From Ficedula albicollis (Eukaryota > Chordata > Aves > Passeriformes > Muscicapidae), in assembly GCF_000247815.1 (NCBI RefSeq), contig NC_021674.1, positions 12,348,324 to 12,412,323 of the forward strand: a stretch of DNA of 64,000 bases, given 5' to 3'. How positions within the stretch are numbered: position 1 is the first letter of the stretch; each line of letters opens with the position of its first letter. This document shows positions 41,101-55,004 of this stretch, piece by piece. Under the pieces are notes generated by a model. That model was not told the DNA's origin and made no database searches. It was given only the letters and a program-made list of their open reading frames with translations. Position numbers and translations under genes: made by a program.

Positions 41101-44100
41101 TCAAAAACTTAACATGTTAAAATATTTGATAAAATGTTGAGATAGAAAAAATTAGTAAATATCTGTTGAGTAAACATTTTTTTTAGGTTGCCTAGGATAA
41201 AAAAAGAACTATATTACTTGTAGCCAATGAACTCTTAAATCTTTTGTTTGATAAGATACATAAATAGTGAAAAGTTTTGATAGCTGGCATGCTTGATCTG
41301 TGGAATACCACTGAGCACCCAGGCTTGTGCAACTCTGAAATAAATAATCCATATCTCTCTTGTGCAATTGTTGGCTTGGTACGTGCTGGCTAACAAATCC
41401 GAGTTTTGTGGACAACACTTATAAAAGCATAGCATGAAAACACTCCTGAGGAGCTTTTGTTAGTCAAGAACTTTGGTTTCTTTTCTGCCATTGAAAATGT
41501 ATAGCTGATAGCAAAGTTCTGGACCCAGGTCATCAGTGGATTTCTCTACTTGGTGGTAATTGAATTCAGTTGATGTTCCTGTTGGCTTGAAGCCTTGAAG
41601 CCTTGTCTTGAATCTCCAAATGTATCTTCCTACACAGGTCCAGGAATCTGGGATTCAGCAGCATTTTCAGCACTGAAATTTCCTGGAAATTCCTTGTCTC
41701 AACTCCTTATAAAATAATTGAAGGACAAAACAATTTAAAATCATTTATATGACTACTAGTTTACCATTCAGTATCCGATTGGTGCTTATGAGCATAAATA
41801 ATATGTTTTATGTCAACCAATGGTCTCCTATTCTCATTCCTAATGTCTTTTTTTGTGTGTCTGTCTTGAGAGTCCTTAATCTCTATAAAGTGTTTTGTTT
41901 GTCACTTTTGTAATTTCAGATTTTTGCCTCCTCTTCCCTGAGCTCTCTAAGAGGAAAAAAGAGTAGTATGAAGATTGCAGCTGGGCAGCAATTTTGAAGT
42001 GTCCCCCTTTTCCAAGGATACCAGAGCCATTAATTCCATTTAATTGTCTACTATTGATTTTCCTTCTCATCCACATGCAGGATATGAAGATTCTCATCAC
42101 AATCCTCTCTATTAAATTGCTGATTTTAGAAAACTCTTTTGCCTTCTAATCTTTCTGTGTTAATCTATGTGTGAAGCAATTTTGACATCAGCCCTTTCAG
42201 TCCGTTTCTCTCTTTCTTGCTAACTATGTAGGATTAGAATTACATTTTATCTGTAGCTGAATTACTTCAGTATTTGTATTAAGAAGTGTTAGTTTTCCTC
42301 ACCAAATTGCATGGTTAAAAACAGTCTTGAAAGACTGGATGGAGGCTTCGGGGAATGAGTTATGGATGTGACTTTTTCATTTCACTTGGCATTCATTGTA
42401 GATAACCACTGACATTAATTTTATGAACTAGTGATATTGCTGACTTGAATTATGAAGGGATATGATAAACTATGGAACTTGAGCTGTTGCTGTGGATGTC
42501 AGGAAAAATACAACATAGGTGGAAGTTGTGTAAAGGTTCTGCAACCAACAAGAGCAGGGAGAACAGATGGAATTAAAAAATTGTGACAGAGGAAAGAAAA
42601 CTAATATTTCCGTCTGTATTCTTCTTAAAATTAATGCAAGGTATTGAATTAATGGTGTGAAATAGAAGTGTCTGGCAGTTGGGTGCCTAAATTACACAAT
42701 TAGGGTAATTTGTTTGGTCTGGTTTGTTACCTTTGCTTTTAATTTTTTAAAAAATTTTAACAGAGTGCTGAAGATGGGAATAAGAAATAAAGTGATGGGG
42801 AAGGGAGACTGCAGGAATTACCTTGTGATGATTTCCTACGTGTGGCTATTTTAAAAGTGATGACCAAAATTCATTATATTTGTCTTTGTCAGGCTTTAGG
42901 TGAAAAGCTGGTAGCAGCTCATATCTGGATATGTAATAGATCTTCTATTTTATCTTTTAAACTGGGAGAAACTAGGTCAGATTTTGAAGTGTTATGGGAC
43001 CCCTGTTCCCTCTCCCCCAAAACCTAGCCAGTTAAACCCTCCCTCAATGAGACCCTTTTCTACACCTCCATCCAAACTCTTTCCCTCCTAATTTTCTGTT
43101 TGGGTATGAGGACCTTGCAAGCAGCCCAAGGGATTTCCTTTCACAGTTCTCTCTCTTCACACACTAAAGGGAGTCCCAGGGTCCCATTAAAGTGTCACCT
43201 GAGTAGCAAGAAGAATTACGCCTGTTTTTTGTCTAAAGTAAACCACTAGGAAGAAGGGTTAATGAGCTATGCAGGGATAAATGATGGTTGCCAAAAGGAT
43301 GGTTTTATAATGCTAGCACTTAAATTAAGTGTTTTGAAAGGTTTTAAAATGCAGAAAATAGTGTATTCAAAATGTATCATGAGTTGAACCAAACCTTCTC
43401 CTGGCATAATGATAGCTGTGTGGGAACCTCTGTACATCATCACTGAGCTGTGAGGAGCCTGCTCTGTGAGTCACATCAGAAATTACTTGGAAAATGGATG
43501 AAAAGGTGGCTTTGTCCTTAATGTGCTCTGTAAATACAATCCTAGTAACTAACCAAACCACCATGACTAAAACAACCTTCTAAAGAGACACAATGGACCA
43601 TTTCATTCCTCACAGAAAGCAAAATTTTGGAGATTGTTAGATCCTGTCTAAGGGAACATTTGGTGCAGTGCATGATTTGTATTAACTTGTTACCATCTCA
43701 GTCTTTGTGAGTCATGCTATTCATCCCCCATGACTAAGCAGCATATTTCTGAGATTTTTCTTCTCTAATTTATAAATACTGTGTATAAATATTTATATGC
43801 TGAAGAGAAAGTTAAAAAGTAGATTCTGATGCCAAAAATCTTCATTGTGAGGAAAGATACCTGAATTTGAAAAATCTCTTTATAAAACAAGAAAAAAGTA
43901 TCAGCTGGGTAAGCGAAACAAAAAGCAAAAAAAAAAAAATTGTTCTCTGGGTAAAATCTTTAAATGGAACTGGATACTTTTTGACAGGCATGTGTTGATA
44001 CATCTGCGAATTATTTTGACTCAACACAGAAACTGCTAGATGACTTTCTGTGGCTGTTGGACTCAGCAGCTCAACCAGACCATTTTAATCGAGCCATCCT

Positions 44101-46123
44101 ACCTCTAAAATCTAGAAGGAAAAGCTTGTTCTTGTTAAGACATGAAAGTTCCTGTCAGTCTCAGTGTAACTGGCACTGTGCCATATGAATTGGTCATAAT
44201 ATACCTAAACATTATAAAAAATGTAAACATTATAGAAATGTACTGTTTTGATGGGAAATGTTCTTTAAGGCCAGAGGTTTAAAATTTTTGGCCTTCACAG
44301 GTGATTTCCTGGGAAGTCTTGTATATTTTTCTGGTATATTTACTTTCTTGGAATGCTGAAGAGGCTTGTTTTTTTCCTTCAAAAGACAGAAATGGAGCAT
44401 TAACTGGCTGCAGTTTTGGAAAATATTCTCCATATTGAAATTTTCTCTGTAAGGTTGAGTTGTGGAAGCAAAGCAAGGAACTGCACTAGAGATCTTAGAG
44501 GAAGAGAAATACAACACAGAGAAAGAAATGTAAGTCATACTACAAATATGACACTCATTAAAATGTTCTTACAGTTTACGCTGGAAATAAAGGCTGTTGG
44601 TGTAAAGAATTTTAGTGGCAGAAATAGAATGCTATAAAGAACATTTTTTGTGAGTGTTGACATTGTCATCTTTGATCATTGTGAAGCTTTAAATGTATTT
44701 GGAATGTAGTATGTTAGCAGGACCATGATCTGGAGATCCTATTTGAATCAGACACCCCTTCAGGAGAGAGTGTTGATGTGTCTGAGGGAAAAACATGGAA
44801 GGATGTTGATGGTAATATTTATTGTTGAGCTTAGTTCTATTTTATAAACTCTTTTATAAGTAGTTGAAATTGAGCATCTGGAATAGTATTGCTGGAGTGT
44901 ATTTAGCTCCTTCTGCAGGCTTTAACAATGTCTGTGTATAGTAAGAAGACATGAATCTGTGGGGAAAAGTTGTATAGAGTCTACAGAGAATCAGTGCCTT
45001 CTGAGAGGAAGAGAAACAAAGAAGCAGGAGGCTTCAGAACAGCTCCCTGCATGATTCAGAGATGCCTTGTGCTGTTAAAGGTACTTTCTGTGTTATAATT
45101 TACAAGCTGAAGTTACCACTCTGTGTATGTGGCAGTAGTTGTCTGTGCCTCCACCACATCCATCCCACCAGGGCCCTTCAAACACATACTAAATAGAATG
45201 AGAATTTGCTGGCTGAAGGGTGATGGAATTGCAAGTGATTTGAGGATTATTGTCTCTTCATAAATCTGCCTCAAACCTGCCTCCCTACTCCCCTGGCAGA
45301 GATGGAAGAACAGCTTGTTACCCTGTAAAGTACAGATCAAAATCAGCAGCATTCAGGAAAGAATTGGGATAAAATATCCAGCTTCAGGAGCAGGATTGCC
45401 TCCTACTCTGCTCACCATGATTTGTTGATTCCTCTGCACTTTGCCAAAGTAATTAATGGAGAGAGTAGTTTATAGATGAAAGAAGGCATTTCTGGGTTGA
45501 GTATCACTGTGATACAATGTGAGCAATTAGGCCTTGAGTTGTTGGGGTGGTTACTTTCTGGCATTTAATTTGGTGTGTCTGTTCTCCTGCTAATTAAACA
45601 GCTGATGGACTGGTTCATATTAGGGCACAGTCACATTAAGCAGTGAGGCTTAGCCCTAGAAAGCTATAATGTTCCCAAGTTGTGATTTAGCCAAGAAAGA
45701 GGGGTTCATAGATAATGTTGGGTTTGAGTTTGGCTTACATTTTTGCAGGCCAGGTGTGTTTGGCAATAGATCATCACCTGCTTTTATACCTTTGTCATTC
45801 ACCAGCTTTTGCAGCAGAGCAACTTTACCTAAGCTTTGGTAGGGGCTATTTTGAAAGCATCGCTGTTACATTAAAGACATCCTGTGACATACCCATTATT
45901 CTCTTATTTGGGTGTTTGGAGGTAGAGAGATATATCAGACATTACACCAGTAGTAAAAGCAGAAGGCTTTTGTTGGTGTTGGTGCCCTGCCTTGACTTTC
46001 TGGCAGCAAACCATAATCATATATTCATGTGAGAAAAGTGTGAAATGTTATGAGAGCATGAATATTTATCAGGGCACAGAGGGATCCATGGCCAAACTCC
46101 ACTTTTTTGCATGCTGGCTGAGT
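38131..46123. other. non-coding, no firm feature
   Basis: Long unique AT-rich stretch with only short A/T runs (for example A13 at about 43928-43940). A block at 45,520-45,640 with gctaattaaacagctgatgg (homeodomain core followed by an E-box) resembles a small enhancer. The 105-codon plus ORF at 45715-46032 has no splice support and no family match. Nothing else was seen. Confidence 0.5.
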
Positions 46124-46247
46124 AAAATCATAGAATATCATGAGTTGGAAGGGACTCACAAGGATCATAAAAATCCAGCTCCTGGCCCTGCACACAACAA
46201 CCCCAAGGATAACTCCATATGCCTGAGAGACTGTTCTCCATGCTCCA
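46124..46247 (-). mobile_element. CR1 LINE 3' end, reverse orientation
   Basis: Read on the plus strand it begins aaaatcatagaatatcatga, then gttggaagggactcacaagg, then atcataaaaatccagctcct, then ggccctgcaca. This is the reverse complement of the CR1 3' end, where the family ends with a tatgattct-like motif. About 124 bp remain, 5'-truncated. Confidence 0.88.
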
Positions 46248-49200
46248 TGTTCCCTGACCAGGAAAACCAGCATCTGGTTGCAGGCGGGCATGAGCAGAGA
46301 AGATAATTACTGTCCAGTCAGTACTGAATCTCCAAAGTTTGTTGATTTGGAAGAAGGTGCTTTGTTCCATGGCATCAGGAAGGGAATCACCACCAGTCTG
46401 GCATCGTATTAATTGCTGCTAGGTCTGGAGGTACTGATTCTATAGAGGGCTCTGATTACCAGATAGTTCCAAATGACAGTGAGTATTGGAGCCTGTGAAA
46501 GTATTAGGCAGTGAGGAGTTATGTCTTTATATTACTTGTGTTATTTCTCACAAGAGGACAGGGCCAGGAGGTTCCTAGGAGAGTGTTTGACCTGGTCTGA
46601 AGCATGAAGGAACGACAACAGCACTCAAACAGCTGGAGATTATTAAAAAAGAGGAATAATTACCTTCTTCTGTGTGATTTCCTGCCAAGTGGTTTCCAGA
46701 TGAGTTAATAATGTTGCAGTCTAGCTAGAGAATGTCCCTTATATCTTGTCTGCCTTACTGGTAGACAAGATGATAAGTTTATGCTGTAGGGACTATGAAA
46801 AGGGTGAAAAAGAATTCACTAATTTTATTAACTCTTGGAGCTAAAGCCACTGATCAAAAGTTGCAGTGTTAGCATAATAAAAGGCATAGAATGACTTCTT
46901 AAAGGCCCATTTGATGTATTTTTGGCACTACTACATTTCTAGTTGAGAAATCTTTAAAGCTCTTGAAGCATTAGAGCTGTCAGCTGGACTAAATGACTGG
47001 TTAATACTTTTACAGAGTAGTGCTTTATCACAGAGATGGCTTTCCTCCCTCTTCTTAATGACAAGCAATTTGAGTTTCTGTAATAGCTTCCTCATATTCT
47101 GTGCTATCTCAGAGTTTGGATTTGTTGTTGTTGTTTTGGTTTTTTTTTGTGATATCCTCTGAGTCAAATGTTGAGGTTTGCCATTTAAAAAGATCTTTTT
47201 TAGAGTATTAGTAGAAGTTGTCAGTGAGATCACTGCATTTTTTTATAGAAGCATTTGTATTCTGGTTGTTTTTCTGGCTTGAAAACAAAAGCCCTCACAT
47301 TTCAACCATTGTTTTAAAAATTAATTCTGGCTATACAGAGAATTAAAAAATATTATTGAAAGTCAGACCATTATTTTCAATATGTTGAAAATATTGATCA
47401 AACAATGACTTGAAAAGAGGTCCACAATCTCCAGTTTTCAGAAATTAGGAGATAATAAGGCACACCTCATTTTTAGTGAACAATACTCATTCCTATTCAT
47501 GTGGAATAATTTTTAAATAATTCAAGGTCATGCTCACAATCAGATATGTATGTTCTGGAAAATATTCTCGATATCTATAACTTTCAAGGAAAAAATTATA
47601 AGAAGATTTAGAAAATGGGACATATTCGGACTGTCAGAGTAATATTAGGAATTTTGACATAATAAGGAATTTTGAACTAAGGATTCAATGTTTGAGCCAG
47701 GGATCCAAGATTTGAACAAAATGGGAGTGCTCTTCAGTTGCATCTACATAATTATCAACTTGCACAGGGTAAAGTCTTTAAGATGTTTTCACCTGGTACG
47801 AGTGCCAGCAGGTGAAGTGCATTATAGCAGTGAAACTCATATAAATATGTTGATGATTGTTGGTCAGTGGTGGTTGGAAAATTTCCTGCAAAACTGAGTT
47901 TTCAGCAAATAACTGTGATGAATTTATTTTTATAAGTTTAGATTTCTTTTCCTTAATTTTGGGAAAAAACCTCCAAACCAAACCCAAACAAACCAACCCA
48001 CAAACATTTTCTGTGATGAACAGCAAACCAAGTAGTTTGACCACCTGAATAGAAATAGCTCAGTTTGCTTCATTAATTCAGAAGGATTTGTGCTGGATCA
48101 CTCCAACATTAAACTAAACCTTCCTGTGTAGTGGCAGCATATATACTACGGCACATATATTTCAGCAAAGCTTCTCCCCAGATCTACAGAAAATATAAAA
48201 ACATCCATTCTGACCAATTCTGCATAACAGAAATCCCATGATTTTCATTGCCATGGATCACGTTTAAAATACAGCAAAATAAAAACTCAAACAGGTACAC
48301 TGAATTTTAGTGTTTCCTGGGAAATACAGGGAAATACCTGCTAAAAGCCAAATATTAAAATGGCTTAGAGAGAAGTGAAAATTGTTCTTATTGCTTGTTT
48401 CCTATTCCAGTAGCACTTAAGAATAAAGGATTTGCAGTTAGGCTTCCAGACAGAAAAGACCATAAACACATGTTCAGACACATGAATAGTCTAATCAAAG
48501 TCAAAACATTTAATTTTTATCTCAAAACATGTAGGGTTTTATAATTGGCACTTGCAGACTAGATGATGAATTAGCAGAAGAGTTACAATTTAATAAAACC
48601 CTCTTGCTTTCCATATTTACATGAATAGGAGTTTGTTAGTATTTCATGCAGTCTGAAAACTTTGGCCAGATCCCCCACGAGTGAGGCATCACTCCGTTGA
48701 AATGAAAGCAGAAAGCCTGGCCTGTATGTAAATATCTAGACAGCTTCTCTATCTGGGTTTGCTTTGTTTTCTTCCCTGCTTGTCTTTTAACTGAAACTGT
48801 GTCTGTTCCATTTTGAGGCTACAGTACTCAAGAATTTGATAACCAAGTTGTTGCATTTTCAAGCCTTCTTTGAATCTACAATTTAAGCCATTTAACTCAC
48901 TTTCTGGCTCTTTGAGGGGCAGAAAATCTGAGGTCACCTTTGTCTGAATTGTCCCCCTGCCCACATACAATATTCTACAAACTGGTGACAGCTTCCTCCA
49001 GAGAGGCTTTTTCTGGTTAGGTCATGATTTATTTGAAGTCTCCAGGGTTCCAAAATAGGATAAAGCATTTTATAAATATGATTGTGGCAATAGAAGGGTC
49101 AAGACTTTGTAACTGGGTGACTAAAATTTAAAAATTAGGTAAGTTACTTGGATTTCAATTAGCTCATGAGTCAGGTTCTCCTGACTTTCCTATTTCCCAT

Positions 49201-50099
49201 TCAATTTTAAGGGAGGAAAGTTGTAGTGGTTCTGCATGTTTTGGATACAGAAAAGTATGGAACACCTGTTACTGCTTTTCTTACAAGGAACTGAAAAAAA
49301 AGCTTTCTTCCTTTTCCAGTTTCTGTGATGCCTGTTTCTCTTGCAGCTCTTTCCTTCTCTCTGTCCTGCTGCAAATCCTACAAGCTTCAGGATTCTCAAT
49401 CTCTGAGTTCTGCAAAATGAACTGTGCACTTCTCTGTTCTCCATCTGAATTTTGTTGTTCACTGCCAATTTCTCTTTCCTCTTATATGCTGCTGCTAAAT
49501 AAAAACCCTGCCTTAGCAATCCTCCTCTTAGAGTCTCTACACTGGGGCAGACCACTCATACATATCCTAAAATGAACCCTCATCCTCAGGACAATCAAGG
49601 CATCTCTCTTATGCATGCTCTTACCCTCAGCACATGGAAAGGTCACCTGGAAAGGCTTGACCCACAATGCCAAAGTAGTTGCTTGTCAGTCCTGTGATGA
49701 ACTTCAATTTTACAGAAAGATACTTCAGTCAACAACAGGGAAAAAAAAAAGGAAAAATGCAAGAGAGGTAGAGCTGCTAAGTGGAATTATTTTATTAAAA
49801 ACTTGTAACTGAAAAGCAGTTCCAAGTTGTCAAATGTGTTTGATATTCTCTGGGAGGATGCTCAAGTTGGTCAATTAAGATTTGGAGGGTTTTAACACTC
49901 TGCTTGGAAGAAGTGGGGGAAAAAAACTCCATGGCTGGGAAAACTTGGAACTCTGTTAGAAACCTGGCAGCTCTCCCACTCTGATCAGGAGCTGTACTCT
50001 AACCAAAATGATCAAAAGAAGATGCCAGCTTGTGTAGACAATATTTCTGACTACACTGCAAGAGTGGGCTCTGTTTCCAGGCTTCTTTGTGAAGGAAAC
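46248..50099. other. non-coding, one hairpin
   Basis: Unique AT-rich sequence. A 12-bp stem (46743-46754 with 46760-46771, loop TTACT, one G/T wobble pair) is the only structure noticed. A minus-strand ORF of 121 codons at 49190-49555 has no splice support. Confidence 0.5.
46743..46771. other. 12-bp hairpin with five-base loop
   Basis: The arms atcttgtctgcc and ggtagacaagat pair with a single G/T wobble. It is too short for a microRNA precursor. Confidence 0.7.
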
Positions 50100-50720
50100 A
50101 ATTGGGTAGGAGAGGGGAATGCCAGAGGGTTTGGGATTCCTTCTGCTGTGTGAGCCACGCTCAGTACTCTGCAGCCTGCCTTCCTTCAGGCGCTCTGCTT
50201 TCAAGGTTATCGACAATTACACGTTACCAATATCCTTTCTGCCTTCGAAATGGAACTCGTGTGGGCTTGCCCAATCCTCCTAATGTCCCTTCAGAACGAG
50301 CCATTCCAGTAGATGTCACTGTGAGCCCTCGAGTCACAGCCATCCCAGCTGCTGGCTCTGCTGTCGCACACCTGCTTTCTGCCTTTTTAATGATGGTACC
50401 CAATTACAGCTGTCTCATTTCAGCTCTTTGCTGAGCACCACGGGGGCAGAGCCCTGCCAGCTCAGCCCCCATCCTAGTCAAGCCCACGAGGCCTGGAGGC
50501 AGCAGAGTTGGGATGGGCAGACTGCAGGAGGATGATGATGGGCATCCCTGCGTGATGGGAGAGATGCATGGCTGTAATGAGCACAGCTATGAGCTCTCCT
50601 TCCTCAGTGACAGGGATGCTACAACACAGAAACAACAGCTTTACTCTACTCTGTATAGTAGCAAAGCCTGGGCTCCACAGACAAAAACCACAAGCAAACA
50701 AAATTAAAGAAACAAAAATA
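50100..50720. promoter_or_regulatory. CpG-richer block, possible regulatory element or decayed exon
   Basis: GC and CpG are visibly higher than in the neighbours (cgacaattacacgttacc, cttcgaaatggaactcgtgt, gaacgagccattcc, ccctcgagtcac, gtcgcaca). Short possible homeodomain and E-box sites occur (tttttaatgatgg, caattacagctg). ORFs on both strands overlap, so protein coding is not supported. It could be a conserved enhancer, a weak promoter or a pseudogene piece. Confidence 0.3.
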
Positions 50721-53700
50721 CCCCCTCACCACTGTCCTTACGAGTTTTCTAAATATTGTTTTTGGACGGTCCTGAAACGAATATTTTGTTTGATTGGCTT
50801 ATGCTGAGGATTTTCCTGGCACATTGCATACGAATGCTGGAAGCAGAATAAACCTGGCAGTTTTTTGTAGGCTTTGAGTTTCCCTAAATAAGATAAGAAT
50901 TCATAACGTGAGGTAAAACAAAAGAGCAGACAAGGATAGAGCTGGAAGCAGCAGAGGAGTTACAGGCTGTAACAGAAGTAACAGGTTGTGGAGACAGAGA
51001 AGGAAGAAGGAGGAGCAGGAAACAGATGTTAAGAAGCTCTGGTTGAGTAAGAGGACAAGGGGTGCCAAAACACCCTTATACTGGAAATGCTAAATGTGGC
51101 TTTGACCAGTACTTTTTAAAATTCAGGCCTAGACAGCAACGCTTTTTAAATTCAGACCTTTCTAAACCTCTCCACTGATTTCTTTACAGTGTTATTCTTC
51201 ATGGCCTTTTGTCATTTGCAAAGGCACCTGGAAGAGACTCCTGTAGGCTGGCAGCAGCTGTTTCAGCTGCTGTCCCATCTTGCCCCAAACTCCACCCATC
51301 CAGAACACATCAGTGCTGTATTCAGACCAGATGTGCGGTCAAGGAGGGGTTTCCTTTTGGTTCATGAGGAAAGTTGGCATGGTCCATGCAAGAGATTTCT
51401 GTTTATGGTGAAAACAAAGATTAGGAGAAAAATTGTAAAGTTCTTTCTTACTTTGATGGCTTAGTTCTGGTGATTCATCATATTTACATATGTACAGCTT
51501 TTATGCTCATGAGAATGCTACTCCTCCACAGCATTGTTTTCTTTTCATTATATTGATTTCAGATTGCAAAATCAGGCAACAAGCATTGGCAGAAAGGGAA
51601 ATCCTCTTCTTAGACTTCATAGATAAGAAAAAGCAGAAAAATTATTCAAGTATCTGTTCTCCTTTTGCTTCTGAACCTACACATAAGTCCTCAGGAGTCT
51701 CAGAGTGTGATTATTATAAGGCTTGACTCAATATTCAGTCAGAGAACTCCAATTTTCCTTTATAAATGTCTATAATAGATTAATTTTTACCCACTCTATC
51801 CTGGTGTTAATACAGAAGTCAGAGAGCTCTGGTCCAAGGAAAAGCTGTGGTCTTTGATGGAGTTTTCAGCTAAAATTTTTTTCATTTGTTGGACCTCAAA
51901 GTGTTGATTTTGAAGGAGGCCTTATTACTCATATGAATATGAAAAGGAGAGGCACTTGTTTGAACGAATGAGTTGGAAGGTTTAAGGTGAAGAACTTTGG
52001 TGCAAATGTGATAATTTTGCAATAAATAAGTTGGCCCAGACAAGCTTGCTACAACTCAAAAAATGAGAAACAGGTTGAAGTAAAGATGTGTTACTTTAAT
52101 TTGTTAACCTTTGTTACCAATGTGCCCCTGGGGCGTGAGGTAAAAGCATCTGGGTGGCTCATGAGAGTATTTTCAGTTTTTCAGGCCAGCATGTATTTTT
52201 AGCTTTTAGAGGTTTAGATCACAGAAAGGACAAGCAACAGCTAAATAAACATTCTTACAAGTCAGTGACAGAGGAAATCACATATTGTATATTACAACTG
52301 GCTGTGCACTGCTTGCATCTAATTGTTAACTTGTCACAAAAAAAAAATCATTGGGACTTATCATAGTTCAGCTGGATGTAGAACAGGTATTTGCAAATTA
52401 TCCACAGATAGTTTCAGCATTACCTCAGTTTCTGTATGCAGAGCTTTCTTTTAGTAGCTTTTGCTAGGTATGTATTGAGGAAGAAATCTGTATAATGCAT
52501 AGCTGAAAACAATGAATTTATTTTGCAGCTCCATTCTGGATTTCCACAGCGTGGAAGGAAGATCATCTCTTTTGGGAAATTTTCTTTCTTTGGCAGAGCC
52601 TTCCTGGCAGAGAGATGTGCAGAGACAGGTAAGGGTTGTGTTTGCATGTATGGCTATCCTCAAGGTATGAAAATCCTTCATGACCTCCAGGGAATGGCTG
52701 GAGTTAAAGCTGTCTGACAGCAGAATTTATGTGTGCACAGATTGCAGGTGGAATTGAGTCAGGAAGGTGAGATATTTCCTGATTTGCTGTCCTCTGTTCC
52801 TCTGTCATGCAGCCCCATCAAGCTGTGGTCTCTCAAGGGCTGTAGCTGGGTCTGAAGAAATCCATGAAAGCACAGTGTGAGTTGTGAGTTCCTTGTGCAT
52901 GGAGGTCTATAAAGGTTTAACTTCCCTTTAAGCATTCCAAATAACCAATTTGTGTCAGCTTTACCTTGAAAATCATAGCCTTTAATGACTCTTTGTGGTG
53001 ATTATCAGTAAAAGTGCAAGAACACAAACCTTATTTCATCCTTAGAAGTATTAGGCACTAGGTGCTCTGCATCTGCTTCTGAGATGAGTGACAGAAAGAC
53101 AGAATCAGGGTTTTGAAACATATGGCCTATTCTGCACCTTCTGCCTCAGCATCTCAATGACTACAGTGACATATTGACTATTGTTACACCAGATCCTCAG
53201 CTGGTCTGAATCAGCAAAGCTGCCGTGGCTCTGATGGAGAAAGGGTGTTTGGCAGCAGCTAGAAATGGGGGTTAGGGTATTACTTAGGCCAGACCTTTGT
53301 CTTAATTGGCTAATTTATGCCTTTGGAAGTAGGCTATGTGCAAGGGGTCTGAGCTAATGGTGAAGAAGTAATCTGACACTTGAATTTCCTGAGATTTGAG
53401 TGCTTGATTTTTCAGCTGATGTTGCTTTGATGTTTTTTCAATGCTACCAATCTTATCCAGCTATTTTATGGCTCCTACTCCCATTATCTCATATCCTTTT
53501 GCCATTGCTGGACTTCGCTTGCTCTGGAAGAGATCAGGGCTTCTTAAAGGTGCCAGATTTTCCTTTTAAAAAACACTGGCTTATGCTGATTTAAATAGTG
53601 CAGTTCTAGGCACTTTGTCAGAGAAAGCTTATGCCAGAGATTCTGAAACAGAAAGCCCTTGAGTAAAGCTATAATCCTAGCTTGGAGCAAGAGGCAATAG

Positions 53701-54779
53701 ACCTGTCAGTAACACGGTGGCATGGGAAATGCTGCTGTAATTAAAGTTCACTCAGCTTTTCCTTTATAAATCTCTGTAATAGAGGCTTTGTGTGTTAGTG
53801 CAACCATTTCAATTTATGTTGTTTTGAAACTAGGTAATCAGATTGTCAACTTCAGTGGGATCATTTCTCCATGAAGGTATTTAGCAAAAGTATGCCTAAA
53901 ATCATCAAAACCAATTCTTCTGTGGTGCTGTAGAAATAACAAGAATGGTATTTAAGCCTGTGAGCCCAGGTTGTTTAGGAAGCCTGTCAGCTCAGGTGCA
54001 AGACTAAGGAGACTTAGAAAATTATAAAAAAACTTGTAAACTTGTAATACTAATTTCTTTTAGGTGATCAAGATTTTGCCTAAAGTTTTGCAGAACATTT
54101 GTTTTTGATAGCTCATAAGCATTTAAAAAAGTACATATACTGGTTGCTATGTCACAAAATACATAAATATCTTTATTTAGGACGTTTAAACAGTACTGGG
54201 TTTTTCTAAATGAAAAAATATTCTATAAATGCTGGATTTTAAATACCTCTTGGTATGTGGAATGGTCTACAATCCCATTGAAGTCAGATACTGGGTGCAA
54301 TTAAATGTAAAGCTTTTAAACTTTTTAATCCCAGCATTATTATTCATTTTTTTCAAAGGTTAGAGAAAAAACCCACAGCATATATACTGTGCTTTCATGT
54401 GAATGTTTACTTAAATTGTTTGTAGAATAAAAACCCACAGAGAAATGAAAATCCATTAAGTTTGCAGTAGCAGAAGAGGCAAAAATTGCCACACAAGTAA
54501 TTAAAAATGAGTAATTCTTCTGTCTATAGGGTTGACCCATTGAATTAGAATATAAAGATTTCACAGTATCTCTGAATTTTGCAATATTTTTGAATTTTGG
54601 TAAGAAATAGAGGAATAATAGTTCTTTTTTAAATTATTATTAAATTTATTTTCTGTCTTTTGGGTTTTTTTCTTCATCTGCTTAATACAGTCTGAGATTG
54701 TCCTCCCAAATTTTAGGTGACATTGATTAACTCATTCCGAATTAGCTGTAAATCCTTTCCAGATGTAACTTACGAATAG
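50721..54779. other. non-coding, no feature recognised
   Basis: Unique sequence with short ORFs that overlap on both strands. Nothing was seen. Confidence 0.55.
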
Positions 54780-55004
54780 AGAACTCTGCAGTTGTGTCCA
54801 ACTTCAGAAAAAGAAGTTTGGATTCTCTTGTTTGGCCATCAGCACAATGAATACCAGATTCTTGACTTAGGTTATTGCATTTCAGTGAAAAAGGATTATT
54901 TGGATGTAAAGGATTTTCAGCAATGCTTGCAACTCAGACACTACAGCACAATGCCCAAACAGAGCAAGGAGGTTACCAGCAATTCACACTCAGACTCTGC
55001 TTGA
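54780..55004 (+). CDS. doubtful ORF, possible exon end
   Basis: An open frame runs from an in-frame upstream TAG through about 75 codons to TGA at 55002-55004. The peptide runs CPTSEKEVWILLFGHQHNE, YQILDLGYC, KDYLDVKDFQQCLQLRHYS and ends NSHSDSA. A ctctgcag acceptor (AG at 54790-54791) sits near its start, but the pyrimidine tract is weak. Family not recognised, and it may be chance. Confidence 0.15.
   Translation, partial: RTLQLCPTSEKEVWILLFGHQHNEYQILDLGYCISVKKDYLDVKDFQQCLQLRHYSTMPKQSKEVTSNSHSDSA

Noticed and set aside
45715..46032. 105-codon plus-strand hydrophobic ORF
   Set aside because: No splice sites, promoter or family match, and it runs up to the CR1 copy.
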